From: Methylobacterium sp. W2
GTDB taxonomy: Bacteria; Pseudomonadota; Alphaproteobacteria; Rhizobiales; Beijerinckiaceae
DNA: 64,000 nt
NCBI RefSeq assembly: GCF_020662345.1
Contig: NZ_VMOA01000028.1
Location: 1-64,000, forward strand
Direction of reading: 5' to 3'
Shown here: positions 44,514 through 54,700 of the stretch, in pieces
Position numbering within the stretch: the stretch's first letter is position 1
Layout: every line of letters starts with the position of its first letter
Program-made: the position numbers and the translations under genes
The notes under the pieces: model-generated
Databases searched by the model: none
The model's input: only the letters and a program-made list of their open reading frames with translations
What the model was told of the DNA's origin: nothing

Positions 44514-45257
44514 ATGTCCGACAGCCCCGTATCCGCCATCCAACGCGCCTTCGTCCTTGCGGCGGGCCTCGGCAAACGCATGCGGCCGATCACGGCGACC
44601 GTGCCCAAACCCCTGGTGGAAGTGGCCGGCCGCGCCCTGCTCGACCATGCCCTGGACAGGGCGGCGGAAGCCGGAATCGGGCAGGCGGTGGTCAACGTCC
44701 ACTACCTCGCCGACCTGCTCGAAGGTCATCTGGCACGCCGCAGGACGGCGCCGGCGATCCAAATTTCCGATGAGCGCGACGCCCTCCTGGAGACCGGAGG
44801 CGGCGTGAAGAAGGCCCTGCCGCTTCTGGGCCCGGACCCCTTCGTCGTCCTCAACTCGGATTCGTTCTGGCTCGAAGGGCCCAAGCCCAATCTCGGCCGT
44901 CTCCTCGAGACCTGGGAGCCGGAGCGGATGGACATTCTCCTCCTCGTCGCGCCGACCGCGACGAGTCTCGGCTACGAGGGCAAGGGGGATTTCGTCATGA
45001 ATGCCGGTGGCGTTCTCCAGCGCCGGAGCGAGCGCGAGGTGGCCCCCTTCATCTATGCCGGGGTCGCCATCCTCAAGCCGGAGCTGTTCGCCGACACGCC
45101 CGACGGCTCGTTCTCCCTCAACCTGCTGTTCGACCGCGCCATCGAGCGGGAGCGACTGTTCGGCCTGCGCCTCGACGGCCAATGGCTCCATGTCGGCACG
45201 CCGGAGGCGATCGAGGCCGCCGAGGCGCGGGTGAAGGCGAGCGTGCAGGTGCAGTGA
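44514..45257 (+). CDS. murU: MurNAc-1-phosphate uridylyltransferase
   Basis: 247 residues, nucleotidyltransferase family. The nucleotide-binding loop FVLAAGLGKRMRPITATVPK is at the N-terminus with LVEVAGRALLDHAL; DERDALLETGGGVKKALP and VLNSDSFW bind sugar phosphate and metal; the C-terminus ends GQWLHVGTPEAIEAAE. With AmgK it forms UDP-MurNAc from recycled MurNAc, bypassing fosfomycin-sensitive de novo synthesis (known for Pseudomonas and Caulobacter). GlmU-like acetyltransferase repeats are absent. AddB starts 42 bases later. Confidence 0.9.
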   Translation: MSDSPVSAIQRAFVLAAGLGKRMRPITATVPKPLVEVAGRALLDHALDRAAEAGIGQAVVNVHYLADLLEGHLARRRTAPAIQISDERDALLETGGGVKKALPLLGPDPFVVLNSDSFWLEGPKPNLGRLLETWEPERMDILLLVAPTATSLGYEGKGDFVMNAGGVLQRRSEREVAPFIYAGVAILKPELFADTPDGSFSLNLLFDRAIERERLFGLRLDGQWLHVGTPEAIEAAEARVKASVQVQ

Positions 45258-45298
45258 CGGGGCAGGATCGGCCACGACGGGAGGATCGGAACCACGAC

Positions 45299-48200
45299 AT
45301 GACGGAGTCCCGCGTCTTCACGATCCCCCCCGGCGCCTCGTTCCTGCCGACCCTCGCCGAGGCGCTGACCTCCGGCCACCTCGTGGGGAATGTCGCCGGT
45401 GATCCCTTCGCCCTGGCCAGCGTCACCCTCTATCTGCCGACGCGGCGCGCGACGCGGGCCCTGTCCGCGATCCTGGCCGAGCGGCTCGGCAGCGCGCTCC
45501 TGCCGCGTTTGATCCCGCTGGGCGAGGCGGACGAGGCGGAGCTCGACGTCGCCGCCAATCCCCTGATCGAGAACGGCTCCGACCTGCTCGCCCCGGCGAT
45601 GCCGCCCCTGGAGCGCCGGCTGATTCTCGCCCGCCTCGTCCAGGCCTGGGCCGAGACCGTCGACCGCAAGCTTCTCCCCATGGGCGACGACGTGCCCTTC
45701 CTCGTTCCCTCCTCGCCGGCGGACGCCGTCTATCTCGCCTCCGATCTCGAAAAGCTGATGGACGCGCTCACCGTGGAGGGCGTGGCCTGGACCGAAATCG
45801 CCAGCGCGGTGGAGGCCGAGTACTCACATTACTTCGGCCTCACCCTCGATTTCGTGCGCATCGCCGCCGAGAACTGGCCCAAGATCCTGCATGACCGCGC
45901 CTTGAGCGACCCGGTGGCCCGTTCGCGCACGCTCATCCTCGCGGAGGCGACGCGGCTGCTTCGTGACAAGCCCACCGACCCGGTCATCATCGCCGGTTCC
46001 ACCGGGTCGGTGCCCGCGACCGCAAAGCTGATCGCGGCCGTCGCCACCCTGCCGAGGGGGGCGGTGGTGCTGCCGGGCCTCGATACCGACCTCGACGAGG
46101 CCGGTTGGGACGCCATCGAGACGGGGGAGGGGGCGGATCGCGAGATCGCCCACGGCCATCCCCAGGCCATCCTGCATCGGCTTCTCGGTCCCGGCTGCCT
46201 CGATCTCGGTCGCGGAGCGATCACGGTCCTGGGCCAGCCGACGCCTCGGGACCGGGCGCGGACGGCGCTGCTGTCGCAGGCTCTGCGCCCGGCCGAGACC
46301 ACCGATGCCTGGTCGGAGCTGCCGCTCGACGAACGCCGCGACACCGCCGATACGGGAATGGCGGGCATCGCGGTGATCGAAGCCGCCGACGAGCGCGAGG
46401 AGGCCCTGGCCGCCGCCATCGCCCTGCGCGAGACCCTGGAGACGCCCGGCGCCACGGCCGCCCTCGTCACCCCCGACCGCAACCTCGCCATACGGGTGGC
46501 GGCCGAACTCGCGCGCTGGGGGATCGTCGCCGAGGATTCCGCCGGCGAGGCACTCTCCGTCAGTCCGGCCGGGCGCCTGGCGCGCATGGCGGCCGAGATG
46601 GCGGCGGACCTGCAGCCGCATCGGGTGATCGCCCTCCTCGCCCACCCACTCGTGCATCTCGGCATGACACGCGACGAGGTCCGGCGCGGTGCGGCCGCCC
46701 TCGAGATCGGGGCCCTGCGCGGGCCGGCGCCCGCTCCCGGATTCGACGGATTGCGCCGGGTCCTCGCCGACCGGCGGAATGCGACGGGACGCATTCCCCG
46801 TGCCCAGCGCCGCCTCACCGACATCGATTGGGATCTGGCGGCCCGTATCGTCGATCGCCTGGAACAGGCTTTCGACGGGTTCCTCCGCTCCGAGGAGGGC
46901 GGCAGGGTCGATCTCGTCGCCCTCGGGCGCAGCCATGCCGCGGTCTTCGACCGGCTGATCGCGCCGGCCGAGGGAGACGAGCCGCTGGAGGACAATTCGA
47001 TCTGTGTCCTCGACACCCTGTTCGACGACCTGTCCACCTCGGAACCGGGCCTGTTGCCGGGAATGCCCCTCGACTACCCGGCATTCTTCACGGCCCTCGC
47101 CCGCGAGCGGGTCGTGACCTGCACCGGCGAGCGCCCCCATCCCCGCCTGCGGATCCTCGGCCTCCTCGAAGCCCGGTTGCTCGATGCCGACCGCATCGTG
47201 CTCGGCGGCCTCGACGAGGGCGTGTGGCCGATGAAGACGGTGACCGACGCCTTCCTCAACCGCCCCATGCGCGAACGCATCGGCCTCAATCCCCCCGAGC
47301 GGCGGATCGGGCAGACCGCCCATGATTTCGTGCAGGCGCTCGGCTGCCACGATGCCGTCATCACCCGCTCGGCCAAGCGCGAGGGTGCACCAACGGTGCC
47401 CTCGCGCTTTCTCCAGCGGCTCCAGGCCTTTGCCGGCGAGGCCTGCTGGGACCGCGCCCGCGAGAGGGGGCGGCGCTTCCTCGGCTATGTCGCCGCCCTC
47501 GACCGAGGCGCCGGCCCGGTGCCGGCGCGCCTGACCCAGCCGAAGCCGAAGCCCGACCCGGCCCTGTTTCCGCGGACCTTGAGCGTCACCGAGGTCGAGA
47601 CCCTGGTGCGCGATCCCTACGTCATCTTCGCCCGCCACGTGCTCGGGCTCGATCCCCTGGAGCCCGTCGCCGGGCGGCCCGGTGCCAGCGAGCGGGGGAC
47701 GCTGATCCACGCGGTCCTCGGCGACTTCGCCGAGGCCCATCCCGACATCCTGCCCGACGATGCCGCCGACCGCCTGAACGCCCTGGCGCAGGCGGAATTC
47801 GCCGATATCGCCAACACCTTTCCCGAACTCTATGCCGAGTGGTGGCCGCGCTATGGCCGGATCGCCGCCGAATACCTGGACTGGGAGGCCGAGCGTCGTC
47901 CCGCCCTCACGCGGGTGCGGCCGGAAATGTCGGGCCGCTGGGCCCTGCCCATGGGCAGGGAGATCTTCACCTTGCGCGGGCGTGCCGACCGGATCGAGTT
48001 GCGCCGCGACGGGACCGCCTGCATCGTCGATTTCAAGACCGGCCAGCCGCCCAGCAACAAGGAGGTCTTCGCCGGCTTCTCGCCCCAGCTCACCCTTGAG
48101 GCGGCGATGCTGAAAGCGGGAGCCTTCGAGGGCGTTCCGCGCAGCGAGGCGACGCCGGACTTGCTCTACGTCCACGCCACCGGCGGGCGGAACCCGTTCA

Positions 48201-48418
48201 CCCCCCTCCCGGTCAAGCCGCCGAGGGGCGATCCCCGCACCCTGGACGCCATCGTCGAGGAGCACGAACGACGCTTCCGCGGCCTCGTCGCCCGCTTCAT
48301 GGCCGGCGACGCGGCCTACGTCTCCCGTCCGTACCCGAAATTCGCCAAGTCCTACGGCGACTTCGATCACCTCGCCCGCGTGCTGGAATGGTCGCTGGCG
48401 GGGGAAGGCGAGGGGTGA
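45299..48418 (+). CDS. addB: AddB, double-strand-break repair exonuclease subunit
   Basis: 1039 residues. With AddA it processes double-strand DNA ends for RecA loading. The N-terminal inactivated helicase domain contains LYLPTRRATRALSAILAE, VIIAGSTGSVPATAKLIAAV, LLAHPLVHLGM and RIVLGGLDEGVWP. The C-terminal RecB-type nuclease has the catalytic GRADRIELRRDGTACIVDFK (D-x-K motif of PD-(D/E)xK) followed by TGQPPSNKE. The ATG at 45299 follows GGGAGG. Ordinarily addA would follow directly; here 3.3 kb with two minus-strand genes intervene. Confidence 0.95.
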   Translation: MTESRVFTIPPGASFLPTLAEALTSGHLVGNVAGDPFALASVTLYLPTRRATRALSAILAERLGSALLPRLIPLGEADEAELDVAANPLIENGSDLLAPAMPPLERRLILARLVQAWAETVDRKLLPMGDDVPFLVPSSPADAVYLASDLEKLMDALTVEGVAWTEIASAVEAEYSHYFGLTLDFVRIAAENWPKILHDRALSDPVARSRTLILAEATRLLRDKPTDPVIIAGSTGSVPATAKLIAAVATLPRGAVVLPGLDTDLDEAGWDAIETGEGADREIAHGHPQAILHRLLGPGCLDLGRGAITVLGQPTPRDRARTALLSQALRPAETTDAWSELPLDERRDTADTGMAGIAVIEAADEREEALAAAIALRETLETPGATAALVTPDRNLAIRVAAELARWGIVAEDSAGEALSVSPAGRLARMAAEMAADLQPHRVIALLAHPLVHLGMTRDEVRRGAAALEIGALRGPAPAPGFDGLRRVLADRRNATGRIPRAQRRLTDIDWDLAARIVDRLEQAFDGFLRSEEGGRVDLVALGRSHAAVFDRLIAPAEGDEPLEDNSICVLDTLFDDLSTSEPGLLPGMPLDYPAFFTALARERVVTCTGERPHPRLRILGLLEARLLDADRIVLGGLDEGVWPMKTVTDAFLNRPMRERIGLNPPERRIGQTAHDFVQALGCHDAVITRSAKREGAPTVPSRFLQRLQAFAGEACWDRARERGRRFLGYVAALDRGAGPVPARLTQPKPKPDPALFPRTLSVTEVETLVRDPYVIFARHVLGLDPLEPVAGRPGASERGTLIHAVLGDFAEAHPDILPDDAADRLNALAQAEFADIANTFPELYAEWWPRYGRIAAEYLDWEAERRPALTRVRPEMSGRWALPMGREIFTLRGRADRIELRRDGTACIVDFKTGQPPSNKEVFAGFSPQLTLEAAMLKAGAFEGVPRSEATPDLLYVHATGGRNPFTPLPVKPPRGDPRTLDAIVEEHERRFRGLVARFMAGDAAYVSRPYPKFAKSYGDFDHLARVLEWSLAGEGEG

Positions 48419-48553
48419 GGGTTGGTTGGAACGGGCGGGCGCCCGTTCCGCGAGCCCTCTCACGGCAAGGCCCATGAATCGGTCCGGCTGCGCGATCCGG
48501 TTCGATCCGAGGACCGGGAATCCAAAGGCCAGGAATCCAAGGGCCGGGACATG

Positions 48554-48590
48554 CCGGACCGCTTGCTTCAGGCCAACTCGAACCTGCTTA
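48554..48590. repeat. Possible diverged repeat, copy C, at the addB/RTX junction
   Basis: Reads CCGGACCGCTTGCTTCAGG then CAACTCGAACCTGCTTA. On the minus strand it begins TAAGCAGGTTCGAGTTGG, matching the start of copies A and B (AAGCAGGTTCG-GTTGG in B). Only the ends match; the TTTTGGGA core is missing, so this may be a partial or chance copy. It overlaps the TAA stop of the RTX gene. A tandem repeat, GGAATCCAA(A/G)GGCC twice, lies just upstream (48518-48546). Confidence 0.45.
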
Positions 48591-50030
48591 GAACAGGAAG
48601 TTGCCCTCGGTCAGCGATTGGTACGCAACGTCGAGCAGGATGATCTTGTCGGTAGGGGCGGAGGCACCCTCGAACGTGATCACGATGCCGGTTCCGCCGC
48701 GGTATGACGTGAAGGTCATGTCATCGATGCTCGCGGCGAGGGTGTGGACGTCCAACTTGTCCTCGAGCGCATCGAACTTGCGGATTACGTCGCGGCCGTC
48801 GCCGTCGGTGAACACGAACGTGTCCGCGCCGGCGCCGGCAAAGAGGGCATCTCGACCTTCACTGCCGGTGATGACGTCGTCGCCCTTGCCGGCCTGGATG
48901 CGGTCGTTGCCGGCGGTCCCGACGATCGTGGACCCGCCCTGTTCCTTGCTCTGGGAATAGATCTTCGTGCCCTCATCGACGCGCGACATGTCGAGGGACA
49001 CGCCGTCACGCACATAGGCTTTCTCGATGTCGATGTAGGAAATGCTCGTCAGGATGACGGGGCTGCCCTTGTTGATGAACAGAGAGTCCGTTCCGCTTCC
49101 GCCGTCCACGGTCGACGGGCTTTCGCTGATGACGAGACGATCGTTGCCGCCCCTGCCGGTCAGGGTGTCCCCGCCACCATTGCCGTTGAGGATATTGGCG
49201 TCGTCGTTTCCAAGAAGGTTATCGGCTGCGGTGCTGCCGATCACGTTCTCGAAATCGCCGAACGAATCACCCTCCGCGTCACCACCGCCGGCAGTCGTGT
49301 TGAGGAGATCGATCCCCACGCCCTCGCTCGACAGTCGATAGCTCAACGTGTCGTTGCCCTCGTCGCCAAACAGGATGTCGGCGCCGATGCCGCCCTCTAT
49401 CACGTTGTCGTTGGCGTCCCCGTAGAGTTCGTCGCTCGCAGCACTGCCGAGCAAATTTTCGAACGACTCAATGTGATCTCCCAAAGCATCGCCGCCGGAA
49501 GCGGTACTCTTCGAGAGATCGATCTTCACGCCTGCGCTGGAATGTTGATAACTCAAGGTGTCACGGCCGTCCCCGCCATGGAGATAGTCGGTGCCACCGC
49601 CCCCCTCGATGACGTTGTCGCTGTCGTCTCCGGTGATATTATCCTCGTAGTCTGATCCGCGAATATTTGATATGTTAGTGAAATTGTCGACTAATATTTG
49701 ACCGGTATAATCTTCGGTCGAGCCGATTTTCATATAGACACTGAATCCCACGACAATGCTCGGCATGACGTCGTAGGGAGCATCGAAGTGCTCATAGCTA
49801 AGTGTATTCGTTCCAGAGCCGCCATCGATTGTATTGCTGCCGCGACCACTTTCCAGTGTGTCGTTGCCGCCGCCGCCGTTCAGGACGTCGTCGCCCGCCC
49901 CCGTGCGAAACACATCGCCATAATCTCCGCCGGTGATCCTCGTCGTGAGGGCGAAGTCGCTGGAATCGCCGAAAACACCGATTCGCTGCGCCTTGTATCC
50001 AACTTCACCGTAATCGGCATCGAATCCCAA
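48588..50030 (-). CDS. RTX-type calcium-binding repeat protein (main open frame)
   Basis: About 480 residues as open frame. Glycine/aspartate nonapeptides of type GGxGxDxUx occur in blocks: GGGGNDTLESG near 60, GGGGTDYLHGGDGRDTLSY, GGIGADILFGDEGNDTLSY, GNGGGDTLTGRGGNDRLVI and GTAGNDRIQAGKGDDVITGS, with a final GADTFVF domain of serralysin type. Such proteins bind calcium and are exported unfolded by type I secretion; no secretion genes are nearby. The TTG at 50030 used as start is unlikely: the same frame continues upstream through a TAG at 50070-50072 to GTG 50198. The gene lies in AT-richer DNA than its neighbours. Confidence 0.82.
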   Translation of the reverse strand: MGFDADYGEVGYKAQRIGVFGDSSDFALTTRITGGDYGDVFRTGAGDDVLNGGGGNDTLESGRGSNTIDGGSGTNTLSYEHFDAPYDVMPSIVVGFSVYMKIGSTEDYTGQILVDNFTNISNIRGSDYEDNITGDDSDNVIEGGGGTDYLHGGDGRDTLSYQHSSAGVKIDLSKSTASGGDALGDHIESFENLLGSAASDELYGDANDNVIEGGIGADILFGDEGNDTLSYRLSSEGVGIDLLNTTAGGGDAEGDSFGDFENVIGSTAADNLLGNDDANILNGNGGGDTLTGRGGNDRLVISESPSTVDGGSGTDSLFINKGSPVILTSISYIDIEKAYVRDGVSLDMSRVDEGTKIYSQSKEQGGSTIVGTAGNDRIQAGKGDDVITGSEGRDALFAGAGADTFVFTDGDGRDVIRKFDALEDKLDVHTLAASIDDMTFTSYRGGTGIVITFEGASAPTDKIILLDVAYQSLTEGNFLF

Positions 50031-50198
50031 GCCGGTGAAGACATAGATAAAGGAGTCTCCAAAGCTCTCCTATCCGTCGATGGCCGTGCCGGGGCCGAAA
50101 TCAATCGAGCGAACGCCGGATGCCATCGGGAGGTTGAAGATCGGGTCCGAGTTGTTCGGTGTGTAATCACCCTCGTAAGTAAATCGAAATAACGCCAC
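50031..50198 (-). pseudogene. In-frame N-terminal extension of the RTX gene, interrupted by an amber codon
   Basis: Starting at GTG 50198, with AGGGGC a few bases before, 42 sense codons read MALFRFTYEGDYTPNNSDPI, FNLPMASGVRSIDFGPGTAI and DG. A TAG follows (50072-50070), then ESFGDSFIYVFTG continues in the same frame straight into GFDADYGEVGYK of the main ORF. Without the TAG the protein would be 536 residues. Composition is coding-like on both sides. The parsimonious reading is a nonsense mutation or base error; RF1 is present in this genome. Confidence 0.65.
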
Positions 50199-50666
50199 GC
50201 CCAGCCCCTATAAAACGAATTATTTTGCCGTTCGAAAAGCTTAGAATGACAATTATATTTTAAAATTCATTTAAAGCGAATGGTACAGTGGCGTATATCG
50301 AATAAAAATCCTCGTCGGGATGTCGAGTATTGCTAATAATTTCTATAAACCTACGCAAAGATTAGATATACAGTCATGACTTTGAATTAGAATTGATCAG
50401 GCGACCGTACGTCCCATCAAAGCGTGCGCTCTATACTTGGGATATGCCATGTCGCGTTTGATTCGGCGGTGGGGGGAAGGCAAGCTTCCGTCACCGGCCC
50501 GCCGCCCGGCTGCTTGATCGACGCCATGACGAATGGCGTGCCGCGACAGACACCCGGCGCCGAGCGGATCCCGCCGGTACGCTCAAGGCCCGTCCGGTTC
50601 ACCGCCGGATGCCGGGCATGCCGCCCTCCGAACCCGATGCGTTCCGGAGATTGCGGACACTACGCT
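50199..50666. other. AT-rich intergenic region between the RTX and dmeF genes
   Basis: 468 bases. The first half (50200-50400) is strikingly AT-rich compared with the rest of the window (TTATATTTTAAAATTCATTT, ATTGCTAATAATTTC) and probably includes the RTX promoter and horizontally acquired DNA. The second half returns to high GC; 50420-50600 contains weak ORFs on both strands that look like chance. No RNA gene or att-like repeat is recognised. Confidence 0.5.
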
Positions 50667-51650
50667 CTACACAGGACGCCGTTCCGGCCCATGGTTCGGG
50701 CATCGGTTCGCCTCCACGGTGACGTGCGAGAGCCCTTCCAGCTCGGCCAGCTTTGCCTTGTACGTCGCCGGTTCCTGCGGGTGGTCGGATACGAGGGAGA
50801 CGATCAGCCCGGTATGGCCCGGGCCGAGGCGCCAGAGGTGGAGATCGGTGATCGTGTCGCCGTTCGTCTCCAGCCGCGTCCGCACGGAGCGAGCGAGATC
50901 CCGATCCGGCACCGCATCGAGCAGCGTTGCGCCGGCGGAGCGGATCAGGGTCCAGGACCAGGCGACGATGACCGCAGCACCCACCAGTCCCATGGCCGGA
51001 TCGAGCCAGGCGATGCCGAGATAGCGACCCGCCAGCAGGGCGACGATGGCCAGCACCGATGTCAGCGCATCGGCCAGGACGTGGACATAGGCCGCCCGCA
51101 AGTTGGCGTCCCCATGATCGGCATGGCCGTGCCCCTCGTGAGGGGCGTGGCCGTGATCATGCCCGTGATCGTGGTGATGGGCGTGGTCGTGCCCGTCGCC
51201 GTGGAGCAGCCACGCGCTGGCGAGGTTCACGAGTAGGCCGAGGATCGCGATCGGCAGGGCCTCGCCGAAGGCGATGGCCTGGGGGCTGGTGAGGCGCGAA
51301 ATGCTTTCATAGCCGATGGCGAGTGCGATCATGGCGAGGATGATGGCGCTGGCGAAGGCCGCGAGATCGCCTAGCTTGGCGGTGCCGAAGGCAAAGCGCG
51401 GGTCGTCGGCATGGAGGCGGGCGAAGCGATAGGCCAGGGCCGCGATGCCGAGGGCGGCCGCATGGGTGGACATGTGCCATCCATCGGCGGTGAGGGCCAT
51501 CGACCCGAAGACCGTCCCGCCGACGATCTCGGCGACCATCATCGCCAGGGTCAGCCCGACGACGAGGACAGTCCGGCGCTCGTTGCGCTCATGCGCGTGT
51601 CCGAGGAAGTCGTGGCGATGCTGCCAGGTCTCGCTGCTGTGGCTGTGCAT
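50667..51650 (-). CDS. dmeF: DmeF-type cation diffusion facilitator (Co/Ni efflux)
   Basis: 327 residues from ATG 51650 (MHSHSSETWQHRHDF). Six membrane helices (about 26-45, 56-75, 93-112, 123-143, 190-210, 220-240) with HxxxD-type metal sites: LTADGWHMSTHAAAL on helix 2 and YVHVLADALTSVLAIVALL on helix 5. The loop between helices 4 and 5 is extremely His-rich (GHDHAHHHDHGHDHGH), typical of the CDF transporter DmeF, which exports cobalt and nickel. Transcribed divergently from addA (102 bases). The regulator DmeR often linked to it is absent. Confidence 0.9.
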   Translation of the reverse strand: MHSHSSETWQHRHDFLGHAHERNERRTVLVVGLTLAMMVAEIVGGTVFGSMALTADGWHMSTHAAALGIAALAYRFARLHADDPRFAFGTAKLGDLAAFASAIILAMIALAIGYESISRLTSPQAIAFGEALPIAILGLLVNLASAWLLHGDGHDHAHHHDHGHDHGHAPHEGHGHADHGDANLRAAYVHVLADALTSVLAIVALLAGRYLGIAWLDPAMGLVGAAVIVAWSWTLIRSAGATLLDAVPDRDLARSVRTRLETNGDTITDLHLWRLGPGHTGLIVSLVSDHPQEPATYKAKLAELEGLSHVTVEANRCPNHGPERRPV

Positions 51651-51752
51651 GACGGGGTGTCCTGAGGGAATCGTTCGGCCGACCATAGGGCGCTTTGGCG
51701 AGGCGATCATCCTTCTCTATGGAGAGAGGGAGCCAAGCCCGGAGCAGACAGG

Positions 51753-54700
51753 TTGCCCTTCGTCGTCGACGATCTCACCAAGGCGAGCCAGCGCCGTGCC
51801 GCCGATCCCCTGGCCTCGGCCTGGGTCTCCGCCAATGCGGGGGCGGGAAAGACGAAGGTGCTCACCGACCGGGTGGTGCGCCTGCTGCTGAACGGGGCGC
51901 CCCCCGCCCGCATCCTCTGCCTCACCTTCACCAAGGCGGCCGCCGCCAACATGTCGATCCGGGTGTTCCGGACCCTCGGCCGCTGGGTCACCCTGGACGA
52001 TGCCGCACTCACCGCCGAACTCACAGAACTGACCGGCGCGGCTCCGGCACGACGGACCCTGAAGGCGGCACGCCGTCTGTTCGCCCGTGCCGTGGAGACG
52101 CCGGGCGGTCTCAAGATCGAGACCCTGCACGCCCTCTGCGAGCGGCTCCTGCACATGTTCCCGTTCGAGGCCAACGTGCCCGCCCGCTTCCAGGTGCTCG
52201 ACGAGAACCAGGCCGCTGACCTGTTCGCGGCCGAGACCGACCGGGTCCTCGCCTTGGCGATGACCGGCCGCAACCCCGATCTGCGCTCCGCCTGGGACAG
52301 GGTCGGCCCGGAGGCCACGGGCGATACGCTCCGGGCGATCCTGCGCGCGGCCATGCGGGCGCAATCGACCTTCGACGGGACGGACGGTCTCTCGGGGCCG
52401 CTTGATGCCCTGTCGCGCTCCCTCGGTCTCTCCGCCGGCGAGACGGCCGATACGGTCCTCGATCGTATCCTCACCGGGGGGCTCGACGATTGGAGCAGCC
52501 TCGCCGAGCGTCTTCGCACGGGAAAATCCACCGATGAGGGGCTCGCCGACAGGCTGATCGCAGCGGAGGCCACCCGTGAGGCTGCCGCCCGGCTCGACCT
52601 CTACCGGTCGGTGTTCTTCACCGAGAAGGGCACGCCGAAGGCGGACAGGAGTCTCGGCACGAAAGACGTCCCGGCGGAGGTGAAGGAGGCGCTCCTGTCC
52701 GAGCGTGACCGGCTCGATCCCCTGTTCGACACCTTGCGCGCGGCCAAGGCCCTGGAACGGACGCAGGCCTTGTTCGTCCTCGTCGCCGAGATCCATCGGC
52801 GGGTCGAGCGTCAGAAGGCGCGGCTCGGGGCCCTCGATTTCGACGACCTGATCCACAAGGCCCTCGACCTGCTCTCGCGGGTGGACGCCGCCTGGGTTCT
52901 GTACAAGCTCGATCGCGGCATCGATCACGTCCTCGTGGACGAGGCGCAGGATACCAACCCGCGCCAATGGGACATCCTGCGCCGCATCACGGCCGATTTC
53001 GCCAGCGGCGAGGGCGCTCGCGAGGGGCTGCGCACGCGCTTCGCCGTGGGAGACCCGAAGCAGTCGATCTACAGTTTCCAGGGGGCCGAGCCGCGCGAGT
53101 TCGAGACCGTGCATCGCGAATGGCGCTCGGCCTCGAAGCAGGCGGGCCTCGCCTTCGAGGACGTGACGCTGAACGTGTCGTTCCGCTCGACCAAGGGCAT
53201 CCTGCGCGCGGTGGACGCCACCTTCGCCGTGCCCGAGCATTACCAGGGCCTGTCCTTCGACGACACGGCCGTGGGGACCACGCACGAGACGGCCCGGCGG
53301 GACGCACCGGGCGTGGTCGAGATCTGGCCCGTCGAGGTTCCGGCACAGGAGGAGGAGCCCGACGCCTGGGCCGCCCCGGTGGACGCACCGGAGGCCAACG
53401 CGCCCTCCATCGTCACGGCCCGGCGTGTGGCGCGGGCGGTGAAGGCCTGGACCACTACCGGCGACGAAGGCGGGCGCGTGTGGCGTCCCGGCGACGTGCT
53501 CATCCTGGTGCGCAAGCGCTCCGCCGCGTTCGAGGAGGTGATCCGCGCCCTGAAGGTCTGCGGCGTCCCCGTGGCGGGCCAGGACCGCCTGGACATCACC
53601 GCCCATATCGCGGTGAACGACCTCGTCTCCATCGGCCGCGCCGGCCTGCTCCCCGCCGACGATCTCACCCTGGCCGGCGCCCTGAAGACCCCCCTCGTCG
53701 GGCTCGACGATGACGACCTCGTCCGCATCGCCGCCCGGCGCGACGAGAGCGAGACCCTGGAGGATGCCCTGGCCCGCCATGCGGCAGCGGGCGACCCGGC
53801 GGCCTTACGCGGGCATGAGGCCCTCACCCTGTGGTCCGACCTGGCGGCCCGGCATGGGCCGTTCGGGTTCTATGCGAGCCTGCTCGGGCCGCATGAGGGG
53901 CGGATGCGGCTGGTCGCCCGCCTCGGTGGCGAGGCGGGGGACGCCATCGACGTGTTCCTCATGAAGGCGGCCGAGGCGGAGCAGGCCTCCGAGGCTCCCT
54001 CGCTGGACTGCTTCCTCACCCGCTACGACAGCGCTCCGGGACGGGGCGTCAATGGTCTGACCGTCAAGCGCGACCTCGAATCCGGCCGCGACGAGGTCCG
54101 GGTGATGACGATTCACGGCGCCAAGGGCCTGGAAGCCCCCGTCGTCGTGATGATCGACGGCTGCGAGCCCCTCGGGCGCAACGATCCGCATCTGCTCGCC
54201 ATGCCGGGGGGCCGTGACGGGGCGATGCCGCCGGTCTGGGCCGGGTCGAAGACCCAGGATACGCAGGCCGTGGCCGCCGCCCGCGAGGCGCATCAGGCCC
54301 GAGCCCGCGAGGAGCACAACCGTCTCCTTTACGTGGCGCTCACCCGTGCTGCCGATCGCCTCACCGTCGCGCCCTATCGCGGCCACGAGGAGCAGGGCGA
54401 GACCGCCTGGTGCGAGATGGTCCGTAAGGGGCTGGAACAGGCATTCGGGCCGGGCGAATCCCTCGAGGCCGCCTATGGTCCCGTGCTGCTGTGGCGGGAC
54501 GGGCCGGTACGATCCGTTGCCGCCGCGTCCTCTCCCGCCGCCGACGCCGCATCGGCGATCCCCGGATGGTTGAGGCAATCGGCGGGGTCGGAGGTCGAGG
54601 CGGCGCCGCCGGTCAGCCCCTCCGGCGCGCTCGGCGCCGCGGATGGACAGCGTGCGGTGCCGAGGCGGCAGGCCAACCCGCAGGCCCGCCGTCGCGGCAT

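Noticed and set aside
45824-48475. An 883-residue minus-strand frame opposite addB
   Set aside because: Antisense of a well-supported helicase-nuclease gene; no domain recognised.
50031-50198. Pyrrolysine or selenocysteine-like recoding at the TAG of the RTX gene
   Set aside because: No downstream stem-loop or pyl genes are seen, RF1 is present, and RTX proteins are not known to use recoding. Nonsense mutation or base error is simpler.
50417-50602. Small minus-strand ORF between the RTX and dmeF genes
   Set aside because: 61 residues without a ribosome-binding site, domain or coding bias; likely chance.
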